Shown here piece by piece: positions 9,525-18,313 of a stretch of 64,000 bases of DNA. Position 1 is the first letter of the stretch. Each line of letters starts with the position of its first letter. The position numbers were made by a program, and so were the translations under genes. The notes beneath the pieces are model-generated. The model made no database searches. It was not told the DNA's origin and saw nothing but the letters and a program-made list of their open reading frames with translations. Source of the DNA: Candidatus Cloacimonadota bacterium (GTDB taxonomy: Bacteria > Cloacimonadota > Cloacimonadia > Cloacimonadales > Cloacimonadaceae); assembly GCA_023421135.1 (NCBI GenBank), contig JAEZUG010000019.1:1-64000 (forward strand), read 5' to 3'.

Positions 9525-12446
9525 CTAAGGTATGAGCATCACTTTCTTGCTGCTGCTCAAATCCCCGCTAATAGCTTTTATTAAGTAGATTCCGGGACTG
9601 CAAGCCTTGCCGGATTGGTCTTTCCCATCCCAAGGGATAATCTGTTGAGAGCCGGGTTCGAACCCCATTCTGCGTAGCCGTTGCCCGCGAATATTGTATA
9701 TTTCCACTATAGCATCATCCTGGATCTTACAGCCATCCAGCCTAATCTCTAGCGAAGTTCTGAAAGGATTGGGCCAGGTCTGAATGCTGATGGGGCTTGC
9801 CGGTGGAGTGATCTGAGGATCAGCGGTAGGGCTGCCCTGAGTTTGTTGGAAATCTGCATATATGGATTCATTATCCTGAGAAGAGCTCATGATTCTGGCA
9901 CGCTGATCCATCCAGACCAGGACAGATGTATATCCACTACTGGCCGCTTCGATCTCGTGCTGAGATCCCGGAGCGGTGCAAACCGTTACCAAAGACCCCA
10001 CCAAACTACCATCGTAAGAAGATATCTCCTGGCTGTAGAGGTCGTTTTGATAGTGATTGGGCGTTGGAGCGGGATCTATGCTCATGTACACGTTGTAATT
10101 GCCATTATAGTAATAAACCATCCGAGCTTCGTAGAGACGACCAGTGATCTGAGCAATATCGATTCCTTGGGTGGAGCCAACGAAGGTGCCATCGGGTCTA
10201 AAACGTTGCAGGCGCAATACACTACCATCGTAAAACAGCAAGCCCAAGTTTGAGAAGCTTTGTACTGCCTGAACCAGGTCTGCGCCGGGATGTTCCGGAA
10301 AGAGAGTTATCCCGGAGGGAGCAAAGAGCATCTGCCCCTGAGGATTGAACTTCTGAGCTACATAGTTATCAGCAGCACCATTAGCGATGCCCAGGAACAG
10401 GATAAGATCGTCATCGCCAGCTAGAAAAGCGCTATGCAGGTCGTATCTCTGGGTCAGCGAGGGGTCCAGCACTAAGCAATCGCTAGGGTCCCAGCCAGGA
10501 TAGGGATCGCCCTGAGTATCCAGCTTGAGCACACGCGTCTGGTAATTTTCCGTCCAGATCAGATAGTTACCACAGAAACCAGTTACGTAAAAACCTGCCA
10601 AAGGTGTGCCTTGCCTTATCAGCATGCCGCCGGGTCCCCAGAGACATACACCGTCACTGATGCGCTGTGCCAAGATCTCCATATGCCAATTTCCGACGCC
10701 CCCTGCGCTCCTGTTCCAGGCAATATAAAAATCTCCATTGTAATAGGAGCAGTGTGTACGCCATATGGAGCCTTCTGTAGCATCTGCAAAAATCTCCACG
10801 CCATAACCGTCGTAGAGCTTCTCACCGTTTCTGTCGATCACCTGCAGATAAGCTTTGAAAACACCATCATCCCACACATTGTAAAGGATGGCAGCCTGCT
10901 GATCCACTTCGAGCACTTGGTGAAACGTCTCTGCAAAAGTGCCTTCTGGATTGAGAGGGATACCGCCTTCGCTCAGGACAGTATCTTCATTATCAAGAAT
11001 CTGGTAGTAAATCCTCTTGTTATTGCCACTCATTCGATTATCCGTCCACGTAGCCAGGATGCGATCGCCTACAGAGCACACCTCAACCTCAGTGCAGTTT
11101 TCTCTGAATCCGCTCCGGATAGACTCTCCTCCAAAAGGCGTGTTGCCCCAGGCATTTGCATCCAGATCCATCATCCTCAGGCTCACAGTCATAGATTCAT
11201 CTTCCATCCAAAAGAGCAGTGCGCCTTCATCCTCGGCGATCACGTGGGGGAACTTTCCGGTGCCTGAGGTAATGAGAGTGCCTCCATAAGGCGTAAGGCT
11301 CTGGCCGGTAGGGCTAAATGCCAGCAGACGCGATTGGCAAAGCACCCGGCAGGCTCCGCCGGGAGATATGGATACATGATGGCGCTGGTAAGTTTCATTG
11401 AGGAGATACTCTGTATATGCTCCCTCTGCAAACCAATCGAGAGAGTTTTGGGCATCAAAGGCTACCATTTTGAACTCATAGTAGTCGTTTGTGGATTGAT
11501 GGCCTTCCCAACTAAGCACCAGTCTGCCATCGGTATAAAAATTCACCTGGGGAACCTTAATCCTGTTGTAATTGCCCATGTTGTACTCAAGTGGTCCATC
11601 CATCAATAGATTACCCGCCAGATCTATGCGCTGCATCTGAAACACACAAGAGTCCATATCATCCCATCCGTAGATCACCCAGCTTCCGGTGGGGTCTTTG
11701 GCCAGGCGGTAATCCGGCACCAAAAAAGGGCTGGTGGCTAGGATCGGATTGGGTCCCACTATCTGGCCGGTGGCAGAAACGTGAATCAGATGGGCATCGA
11801 AATCACCGAAATCCTGCTTGTGCAAATTTGCTACAAATCCGCCCTCACCATCCGGATAGATATCCATCAGATCGATCCTGTTGGTGAAAGATAAGAGCGG
11901 AATTCCACCCATGGGGTGAAGCAGGTTGCCTTCTGCATCCAAGCGTTGTAAGAGGACTGTATTCTCACTGATCTTGTAAACGATGTGGCAGCCACCATTG
12001 GCATCGGGAGTGGCCAGGCAGTGAAACCAGGGAGCACTGGGTCCACAGATTGTTACGCCCTCTTCAGCCCACAGGCTATTGCCTTGGGAATCAAACTTTT
12101 GAGCCTTGAGTGTTTGGTCCAAGCCGATGGGGGGATGCTGCAGCCAGACGATTATACAAGAGCCGTCTGTGGTGGAGATCACCTGCCGGGGGGCTTCAGG
12201 GCCGATCTGATTTGCCACGACCAAAGGCTCCGTCCAGAGGGGATTGCCACTGATAGCATACTTTTGAGCATAGACGTTCTCGTCACCGGTGGATGTGTCC
12301 GACCAGACGATCAGATGGTTGCCATCACCAAACTTGGCACTGAGGCCGCTGAACTCCAGATTGTAGGCTTGCCTGAGCGGTATCTCCATACCTGCCAGGA
12401 ATCCAAGACAGCACATTAAGGCTAAAACTACGCATATCTGTTTCAT
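9525..12446 (-). CDS. Secreted beta-propeller-like protein with FlgD-type sorting tail
   Basis: 973-aa exported protein. The start at 12446 has a GGGAG RBS and begins a signal peptide (MKQICVVLALMCCLGFLAGM). The body is a string of degenerate repeats of about 40-60 residues containing IVW, LVLSW and AQKF-type strands and repeated 'D.QG' turns, suggesting a beta-propeller. The last 90 residues form a FlgD-like Ig module (WPNPF...VEIYNIRGQRL...GIYLIKA...KKVMLI), the hallmark of T9SS-like or surface sorting tails in the FCB group. It stands alone. The ligand and enzymatic role are unknown. Confidence 0.82.
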   Translation of the reverse strand: MKQICVVLALMCCLGFLAGMEIPLRQAYNLEFSGLSAKFGDGNHLIVWSDTSTGDENVYAQKYAISGNPLWTEPLVVANQIGPEAPRQVISTTDGSCIIVWLQHPPIGLDQTLKAQKFDSQGNSLWAEEGVTICGPSAPWFHCLATPDANGGCHIVYKISENTVLLQRLDAEGNLLHPMGGIPLLSFTNRIDLMDIYPDGEGGFVANLHKQDFGDFDAHLIHVSATGQIVGPNPILATSPFLVPDYRLAKDPTGSWVIYGWDDMDSCVFQMQRIDLAGNLLMDGPLEYNMGNYNRIKVPQVNFYTDGRLVLSWEGHQSTNDYYEFKMVAFDAQNSLDWFAEGAYTEYLLNETYQRHHVSISPGGACRVLCQSRLLAFSPTGQSLTPYGGTLITSGTGKFPHVIAEDEGALLFWMEDESMTVSLRMMDLDANAWGNTPFGGESIRSGFRENCTEVEVCSVGDRILATWTDNRMSGNNKRIYYQILDNEDTVLSEGGIPLNPEGTFAETFHQVLEVDQQAAILYNVWDDGVFKAYLQVIDRNGEKLYDGYGVEIFADATEGSIWRTHCSYYNGDFYIAWNRSAGGVGNWHMEILAQRISDGVCLWGPGGMLIRQGTPLAGFYVTGFCGNYLIWTENYQTRVLKLDTQGDPYPGWDPSDCLVLDPSLTQRYDLHSAFLAGDDDLILFLGIANGAADNYVAQKFNPQGQMLFAPSGITLFPEHPGADLVQAVQSFSNLGLLFYDGSVLRLQRFRPDGTFVGSTQGIDIAQITGRLYEARMVYYYNGNYNVYMSIDPAPTPNHYQNDLYSQEISSYDGSLVGSLVTVCTAPGSQHEIEAASSGYTSVLVWMDQRARIMSSSQDNESIYADFQQTQGSPTADPQITPPASPISIQTWPNPFRTSLEIRLDGCKIQDDAIVEIYNIRGQRLRRMGFEPGSQQIIPWDGKDQSGKACSPGIYLIKAISGDLSSSKKVMLIP

Positions 12447-13012
12447 AAGTACTCCCATAGCTTGCTAATAACTACCGTAAAGTAAAGCAATTTTCATTCC
12501 TTGTTTATGAATAGTTAGGCAAGACTGGTGAATAATTACCCGGTTCCAGTTAGGCCGCGATAAATCGTCAGTGTACACCCATTATTTCTCAATCTCCACT
12601 TAATGTCATTCCTGCCTTCGAGACTGTGTGAAAACTCATTCTGAGTCCCATCGGGACGATAATTTAGATAGCACCCGAATACCTGAAGTATGCCGATAGA
12701 GTCCCTTCGGGACGACATTTCAGATGAAGTTAATTGTCTGTCCTATAGTGCATTTTTTATCAAATATGCCGTCCCGATGGGACTCAGTGGTTTATCGCAA
12801 TAATCATCGAATCTATCTAAAATGCCGTCCCCCTGGGACTCAAGATGGTGCCATCTGTACTTTTCACACAGCCTCGAAGGCAGGAATGACGATACGCATA
12901 ACAGGAAAAAGCCTAATGCACGCCATGTTTAGGTGTACATGCAACAGTCTTTAGGTTTGGGTGCCTGGTATAGAGGGATTACTTGGGGAACGATCCTTGA
13001 TGTTTATCGCTG
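12447..13012. other. Intergenic region carrying a MITE-like element
   Basis: Lies between the secreted protein gene and the four-gene ATPase operon, both on the minus strand. Most of it (about 12571-12960) is a repeat-built element described separately. No gene is supported. Confidence 0.7.
12571..12960. mobile_element. MITE-like element with 30-bp inverted arms
   Basis: Inverted arms at 12605-12634 and 12861-12890 match over 30 bp with one mismatch (GTCATTCCTGCCTTCGAG core). Four GTCCC-N-GGGAC palindromic units sit between them, two in each orientation, at about 12653, 12703, 12772 and 12826. The outer flanks GTGTACACCCATTA (left) and GATACGCA...CCTAAT.CACGCC...CATGCAAC.GTCT (right) recur around a shorter relative at 26829-27000. 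No transposase is encoded. Confidence 0.65.
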
Positions 13013-14503
13013 TTAGATAGGATAATCCTTACTGATTGTGATGTTTGGAAGGTCGGGGCTAAACTCGGTGTCAAGCACGCTAAGTTGCTGACGGATAATG
13101 CCCCTGGCTCTCAAAGCGGGTTTCAGGATTAATTGATCAAACTCACCTTCGGGTATATCTTCCAGACTGACGGCATGCGGATAAAGCAGTTTCAGCATTC
13201 CGGTGCAAAGCTTGATCACGGCCTTTGTATCACGGGTGTCGGCTGTCCGAGGGATGTCCAGAGCTTCTTTGACAAGTTGAGAGTACTGAGGTTCCAGTCT
13301 TAATAGATGCATTACCTCCGAGAAGTACTCAGTGTTAAGGGCGTGGCCGTGAAGCTTCAGATCTTCGGTAAAGCGGAACAGAACCCAGCCTGGTATAAAC
13401 CCATGGATGCGATCCACTAGGGCGGAAGAATGAAAAAACTCAGGCAGATGGCGGAAGAAATCTTCATGCCGGGGCTTCAACCTGCGGTCCAGAGCGATGT
13501 TGCCCAGCAGCATCAGACCACAATCCGAGACGTTTTTGTAATGTCCCACCACCACCTTGCCGTTTTCCAGATAGTTCTTGAAAGCCCCCAGAATATCCTG
13601 ATCGTTGGCAAACTTGATAGTCTCCACCTCATCGAGAGTAAGGAAGTCATAATTGTTGATAACGCCAGGAGTTCTGGTGCTGATATTGTAGAATATGCCA
13701 GCCCTGGAGACAAAGCCGCCGCTTACTGTCCAGCCGTATTTGGAGAGGTTATTAAAGAGGTAGGATTTTCCTGTGCCTTTGGGGGCCAACTCGATCAGAT
13801 TGAGATTGGGCTCCACGTGCACCAGCAGGCGGGAGATCATGGTAAGCTTTTTGTTTAAGGTGAATTCCAGCTTGCCATCCGGACCTCTATAATCGGGATT
13901 GACTTCCATGGAGCGGATCAAGAGGTCGATCCACTCTGAGATGCTGAATTGCTCCCTGGCTTCCAGATAATAGCTAAGATCAACCCGGTAGGGCTCAAAG
14001 GGACGGAAATCGCTCAATTCCACAAATCCATAGCCTCTCTCGTCCGGGCGCATATACGAGAGCGTTAATACTCCCCAAACTTCCCCTTCGTGCAGGCGTT
14101 CCAGTTTCTCCGGTTCCATCCACATGGATACCACGCCTTCCCGCATATTGATCCCCAGGTCGGGGATGGCAAAATTCATCTGTCCTCTGAGTAGGTCTGT
14201 GTTGATTATTATGCGAGAGAATATCTGAATAGGGCCGCTGCTTTGCAGAAGCATGCGTCTGAAACCTGACCCGCGGGGCGGAAACTTTTCGTCCATAAAC
14301 TCCGCACAAGCCGAGGCATCAAATTCATCAAAACGGGTAAAGCATTTGATCAGCCAGTCTTTGATAAAGGAAGGCAGATTGCGTCCGGCAAAGACGGCTT
14401 GAGAGGCAGGATCTTTGAGCACGGATTCCAAAGGAAAGATGCTCTTGATCTTGGCTTCCAAATCCACTTTGGGAAGCTGTGATCTGGCGCTTTGGTCTTC
14501 CAC
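13013..14503 (-). CDS. BrxL-like AAA+ ATPase lacking the Lon protease domain
   Basis: 496 aa. The N-terminal 230 residues contain DEFDASACAEFMDEKFPPRG, as in BrxL N-domains. The AAA+ core has Walker A APKGTGKS (240-247), Walker B FLTLDE (287-292), sensor-1-like LLGNI (near 335) and a VDRIHGFIPGW arginine-finger region (364-374). Full-length BREX BrxL continues into a Lon-like protease domain of about 200 residues; here the protein stops just after the linker following the ATPase (short-form TIGR02688-like, from memory of the family). It starts with GTG, overlapping the upstream ATPase stop by one base (TAGTG). Last gene of the four-gene operon. Probably a DNA-engaging motor in a defence or maintenance system. 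Confidence 0.8.
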   Translation of the reverse strand: MEDQSARSQLPKVDLEAKIKSIFPLESVLKDPASQAVFAGRNLPSFIKDWLIKCFTRFDEFDASACAEFMDEKFPPRGSGFRRMLLQSSGPIQIFSRIIINTDLLRGQMNFAIPDLGINMREGVVSMWMEPEKLERLHEGEVWGVLTLSYMRPDERGYGFVELSDFRPFEPYRVDLSYYLEAREQFSISEWIDLLIRSMEVNPDYRGPDGKLEFTLNKKLTMISRLLVHVEPNLNLIELAPKGTGKSYLFNNLSKYGWTVSGGFVSRAGIFYNISTRTPGVINNYDFLTLDEVETIKFANDQDILGAFKNYLENGKVVVGHYKNVSDCGLMLLGNIALDRRLKPRHEDFFRHLPEFFHSSALVDRIHGFIPGWVLFRFTEDLKLHGHALNTEYFSEVMHLLRLEPQYSQLVKEALDIPRTADTRDTKAVIKLCTGMLKLLYPHAVSLEDIPEGEFDQLILKPALRARGIIRQQLSVLDTEFSPDLPNITISKDYPI

Positions 14504-15798
14504 TATCGTTCAAACATGTCCGTCAGAGGAGTTTCTTCAAAACCTCTACCGGGAGATTCACAGTCTCCATTGTTCTCAATTGTGTCTTCATAGTCATAGA
14601 GTTCCATCAGCTTTTCTTTAAATTTACCCGGAACCTCTCCATGGATAGCATATAAATCCAAGGTTTCGATAAACATCCTGATTGTCTGACGGATTGGTTT
14701 GAAGCTCGGATCGTTGCGTTTGAGGAAGTCATTCACCATGTGTGGCGGAAGTTCATGCTGCCAGGGTATGGCTCTTTGATGCACTTCCAGAAGAGCCTCC
14801 AACAGAGTTGTGATTTTGGCAACGCTTTCATGTTTGAGAACCAGCCCTCTGTCACCACTAAGTTGGTCAAACAAACCCAGTAAAAGCTTATGAGTGCTTG
14901 CATCACCCCGCTCCAGAGCAAAACGCGGCATATCATTGGCATCGTGTTTTTTTGCTCCCCAAAACACCTCCTCCTGCAATGACTTGGCAGATGCGGCAAG
15001 GGTATAGACAGGCAGCTTGTGTTCATCACCCATCCTCAGCAGCCAGGATAGGTTGCGGTATGAATTGAGGCGGCTCACTTTTCCCATGCGTCCCAGAATC
15101 TCCAGCTCGTCGATGAGAAGCACCCAGCCTTTGTAGCCCAGAGCTTTAACTAGCAGGGGGAAGAATTCCAGGAAAGACTTGAAATGGTCACGCAGCAAAA
15201 ACTTGGGCATGGCTTGAAACTCATATTTACGATCTTGCTTAACCAGATGTTTGGCAAAGCTGAGGTTTTCCTTTTTCCCCATCAGGCAGTTATAAAGAAC
15301 AATCATGTCTCTGGAATCGAAATTTGCAAAACTCTGAAACATCAATAGAGGTAGAGGGTGACACAGTTTGTCTATACTCTCCAGCAGTTCATCCCATTTT
15401 TGTGGTGTGATGCGATGATCCAACAGCTTCTTGAGGAGGCCAGGGATTTGAGAATCATGGGTGATTACTCTGGAGGCCAGGGCAGGGAAAAAGGATGTTA
15501 CATTGTTCAATCCCAGGTCTGGACTCAGGCTGATATAGCTCACGGCGTAGCCCTGGGCGAGAATGTGCTTTTCCACCTGTTTCAGAAAGTGGGTCTTTCC
15601 CTGTCCATACTCACCCCAGAGCACTCTGCCTATTACTGGCTTTCCTTTTGCTAAGTCATTGAGGTCTTGGTCAATAATGCTAAGCTGAGTCTGCCTGAGG
15701 TCTGGCAGCTGGCCAACCAGTTCCCGGGATGGGATTCCCGCCCGTACTGCCTCCAGCACTTGGATGCTAAGCTCTTTTTCCGTATAGTTTTGTACCAT
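14503..15798 (-). CDS. BrxD/DUF2791-like P-loop ATPase
   Basis: 431 aa. Walker A WGEYGQGKTHFL (near 62-72) follows a LRQTQLSIIDQDL helix. Walker B GWVLLIDELEIL (near 224-235) is followed by a sensor region with SWLLRMGDEHKLPVYTLAAS. The order and wording match the ATP-binding BREX protein BrxD (DUF2791, STAND/ORC-like ATPases). It starts at an ATG preceded by GGGGAG, two bases after the stop of the other ATPase gene, and overlaps the BrxL-like gene by one base. It may act as partner of the ATPase encoded at 15801, since two divergent paralogues in tandem suggest a heteromeric ring. The substrate is unknown, probably DNA. Confidence 0.72.
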   Translation of the reverse strand: MVQNYTEKELSIQVLEAVRAGIPSRELVGQLPDLRQTQLSIIDQDLNDLAKGKPVIGRVLWGEYGQGKTHFLKQVEKHILAQGYAVSYISLSPDLGLNNVTSFFPALASRVITHDSQIPGLLKKLLDHRITPQKWDELLESIDKLCHPLPLLMFQSFANFDSRDMIVLYNCLMGKKENLSFAKHLVKQDRKYEFQAMPKFLLRDHFKSFLEFFPLLVKALGYKGWVLLIDELEILGRMGKVSRLNSYRNLSWLLRMGDEHKLPVYTLAASAKSLQEEVFWGAKKHDANDMPRFALERGDASTHKLLLGLFDQLSGDRGLVLKHESVAKITTLLEALLEVHQRAIPWQHELPPHMVNDFLKRNDPSFKPIRQTIRMFIETLDLYAIHGEVPGKFKEKLMELYDYEDTIENNGDCESPGRGFEETPLTDMFER

Positions 15799-15800
15799 AC

Positions 15801-16988
15801 TTACACTCCCCAGAATCCGTGTGTGGATTTTGTAAGTAACTGGCGAAAGCTTGAATAACTGTTTGGTGCCTTGGGCTTAGCTTCCGCTTCTGCTGCCATA
15901 TCCATGACCCCCAGTTCGATCAATTTGGCTCTTAAGGCTTCCATATCATTGTCACTTATCAGGTCCCGGTAGATTAGGTCTGCGTCTATCAAATCGGCAT
16001 ACAAGTTTAAGCGGGGCTGCTGCTCAAAACCCGGCTGAATCCTCATCCAGAGGGCGTGATAACTCTGTAAGCCGTTTTTCTCATCCTCAATTATCGCCTT
16101 GTTACCACACACCAAGACAAGGATATTCTTAAAGAAATCCAGATCGTCGATCAGTTGCCGCAGAAACTCGTAGCAGTCTCTGCGTCTGAGAGGTGTATAA
16201 TGTACCAGGCTTTCAGATTGAGGCAGGATAGCCTCAAACTGGTCGATGAGCAGCACCACTCCCTTGTAGCCCATCAGCTTGATGATCTCGGTGAGAGAAT
16301 AGATCCAGCTACGGGCATTATGACGAGCCAGAGTCTCATAAAGTTTTGTAGCACTTTTATGAGTGCGCTCCACCTTTTCTCCCCTTATCCAGGCTCTCGC
16401 GACATCTTTGAAATCCCTGTCTTTCTCTGCCACGGCTTCCATAAATGAGTGCAGAAATTTCCTGAAGGCAAAATCCAGTTCCAGGGGGTTGACGACCTCG
16501 TGGATACAGGTTCTGATATGCTTTCTGGCTTCGTGCAGATCAGCCTTCTCGCGCTCGCACAGAAAATCTGATAAAATGCCGCCATGCTCTTCCCATTGCC
16601 TGGCATCGTAACCGAGGCGAGTTAATAGAATCCTACCCAGAGCCTGCTCTAGAGCGTCCAGATCAAGCTCGGATGCTAAAGCGCGGTACAAGGCCACGGT
16701 ATCGGTAAGTCTGTAACCCGTTCGGGACAGGTCAATGCTAACAGAGAAAAAACCTCTCTCCTCGGCAGAGATGCGGATATCGTTGATAAAATGACTCTTG
16801 CCGGTACCGCTGTCTCCGTAGAGGATCTTCACCTTGCTGCCCCCTAACGCGATCACCTGATCCAAGCAATATTCTTTCATCACACGCAGCCAGTCATTGT
16901 TTACGGTAAGATACTGCAGGAGTTCATGATCCAGTGGAGGATTGCCTCCACGTAGCAGTTCCAGATCAGTGTGATTTGGCTTATTCAT
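15801..16988 (-). CDS. Second DUF2791-like P-loop ATPase
   Basis: 395 aa from ATG 16988 (a TTG nine bases upstream is possible). Walker A YGDSGTGKSHF (near 57-67), Walker B GVVLLIDQFEAILPQ (near 242-256), then a basic RRRDCYEFLRQLIDDL helix and a sensor strand ILVLVCGNKAII. It resembles the downstream 431-aa ATPase in layout but diverges strongly in sequence, so the pair is ancient or functionally split. It overlaps the upstream unknown gene by eight bases (ATGAATAA), indicating translational coupling. No helicase, methylase or nuclease motif is visible. Confidence 0.7.
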   Translation of the reverse strand: MNKPNHTDLELLRGGNPPLDHELLQYLTVNNDWLRVMKEYCLDQVIALGGSKVKILYGDSGTGKSHFINDIRISAEERGFFSVSIDLSRTGYRLTDTVALYRALASELDLDALEQALGRILLTRLGYDARQWEEHGGILSDFLCEREKADLHEARKHIRTCIHEVVNPLELDFAFRKFLHSFMEAVAEKDRDFKDVARAWIRGEKVERTHKSATKLYETLARHNARSWIYSLTEIIKLMGYKGVVLLIDQFEAILPQSESLVHYTPLRRRDCYEFLRQLIDDLDFFKNILVLVCGNKAIIEDEKNGLQSYHALWMRIQPGFEQQPRLNLYADLIDADLIYRDLISDNDMEALRAKLIELGVMDMAAEAEAKPKAPNSYSSFRQLLTKSTHGFWGV

Positions 16989-17742
16989 CTGCGGCAATCA
17001 AATGGATTGTAAGAGTGGAAGCTTTAATTGTTTCACCGGAAGCGGTGCGGATCAGATACATCTTTCGGACGTCTCTGCTAAAGCCAAGTTCGATCCGGAA
17101 TCTATCATATGAAGAGCCTGAGCTGTTAAGGCGCCCCAGGTCCCAAAGGAAGTTTTCCAGCTTGTAATCAGCGGCTGCGGGAGACAGGCTAAACAGGTCA
17201 AAGAGGTCTTTCAGGGCAACACTGTAACCATATTTGGGTTCTTGGCAGCCATACATGCGAGTGTTTGCAAAAATGTAGGCTTTTTGAAGCCGTTTGAAGA
17301 AAGCCGAGGCATTAAAGGTGCTGTTCAGCCTTTTGTAAAGTGTTTCGACCAGCTTGACTACTTTGGAGAGTTCCAGATCTGTAATCTGCTGTTTTTTTCT
17401 TCCGATCTTTATGAGCAGATAGAAGTCTTCCAAATTCACGGTTAAATTAATAGGACCGATGTCAATACTGCTGCCTTCATGCTCCAAAGGAATAGACCTG
17501 GCGGTGAGAAGTTCTGCCAGTTTTGCAGCGTATGCGTTGCTGTCTGTGTAGAGCTCTTTCAATCCGTTGATCTCAGATCTCACTCCCTCCAGATATTCGT
17601 TGACCCTCTCCCAAAAGCAAGGCTCAATATCCAAAATACCTTGCGCCGAGGCTTCACCAAGGAGGATGTTATGATTCTTTGACGCAGCAAGCATCGAACT
17701 GTAGTGCTTGTGAAGTCTATCCAGATCCTTGTGTTTTTGCAT
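16981..17742 (-). CDS. Unknown protein, first gene of the BREX-like operon
   Basis: 253 aa, not recognised. The start at 17742 has a GGAG RBS. The N-terminus is basic and helical (MQKHKDLDRLHKHY). Residues 45-85 are helix-rich with Glu/Leu heptad character. A beta segment SIDIGPINLTVNLEDFYLLIKIG near 91-113 is followed by KKQQITDLELSKVVKLVETL. The C-terminal part ends in alternating strands (MYLIRTASGETIKASTLTIHLI). No catalytic motif, membrane segment or cysteine cluster is evident. Being translationally coupled to two ATPases and a BrxL-like protein, it may be the recognition, adaptor or effector subunit. Confidence 0.75.
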   Translation of the reverse strand: MQKHKDLDRLHKHYSSMLAASKNHNILLGEASAQGILDIEPCFWERVNEYLEGVRSEINGLKELYTDSNAYAAKLAELLTARSIPLEHEGSSIDIGPINLTVNLEDFYLLIKIGRKKQQITDLELSKVVKLVETLYKRLNSTFNASAFFKRLQKAYIFANTRMYGCQEPKYGYSVALKDLFDLFSLSPAAADYKLENFLWDLGRLNSSGSSYDRFRIELGFSRDVRKMYLIRTASGETIKASTLTIHLIAADE

Positions 17743-17937
17743 AACTAACTCCTGCTTATCAATATTGCTCTCTATCCTTCATCCGTCTGAAGGGCAAGAG
17801 CTTTAAGCATTTTTTACCTGATGCCTAGGAAGACAAAAAAAAACGTCAAGGGAAGTTCTGAATTATATTATGCATTTGTCTTTACAGTTGATATGCAATA
17901 CCTGTTTGATCAATACCGGTACGGGCTTCTAAAGAAG

Positions 17938-18120
17938 CTACCAGTTCTCTTCGTACAGATTAGGCACAAATCCAATAGTCCCGAAATTCTTCTGGGAAGT
18001 TTGAACGTTGATGACTGGATCAAATGGATTGTTAGAAAAGACCATTTCACATGTAGCAACATATGGAGGCATTAGGTTGTTCCCTGCTAGCAGAATCGAA
18101 ACTCCCATCTCAATCCGCAC
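17938..18120 (-). pseudogene. Possible remnant of an ASH/HYDIN-type secreted protein
   Basis: A 60-codon frame includes MVFSNNPFDPVINVQTSQ, reminiscent of the SNDP..P...V strand of ASH/HYDIN-like modules common in secreted proteins of this group. There is no RBS, no signal peptide and no continuation upstream, and a 77-bp repeat begins right beside it. Could be chance. Confidence 0.25.
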
Positions 18121-18130
18121 TCACTTCAAA

Positions 18131-18207
18131 CGCATCTCATACCCATGTGACACGCATGATTTTACATGGGTGTCACATGGGTGTCACATGGGTGTCTCAT
18201 GCGTGTC
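18131..18207 (-). repeat. 77-bp element, copy B
   Basis: Reverse-oriented copy: CGCATCTCATACCCATGT, the inverted arm, then four 11-bp units ending GCGTGTC. Same total length as the other three copies. It is flanked by GTGAGAAGTGA heptamers and GGTAAGCGCATAGCTGGGAG (18253-18272), a truncated composite repeat. Confidence 0.85.
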
Positions 18208-18313
18208 GTATCAGTTAGAAGTGAGAAGTGAGAAGTGACAAGTGACAAGTCAGGTAAGCGCATAGCTGGGAGACTAAAGGGAATTGAGGGGAAGATAAAG
18301 GGCTTACGACAGA

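Larger units (their letters stand above)
17743..18313. other. Intergenic region with gene remnant and repeats
   Basis: Upstream side of the four-gene operon. It holds a possible coding remnant (17938-18120), one 77-bp element (18131-18207) and a truncated composite repeat (18211-18277). The operon promoter should lie between 17743 and about 17830; AT-rich sequence is present but no clear -35/-10 pair is seen. Confidence 0.6.

Noticed and set aside
17821..18075. 84-codon plus-strand open frame upstream of the BREX-like operon
   Set aside because: No RBS, no recognised features, and it overlaps a possible remnant on the other strand; not enough support for a gene.
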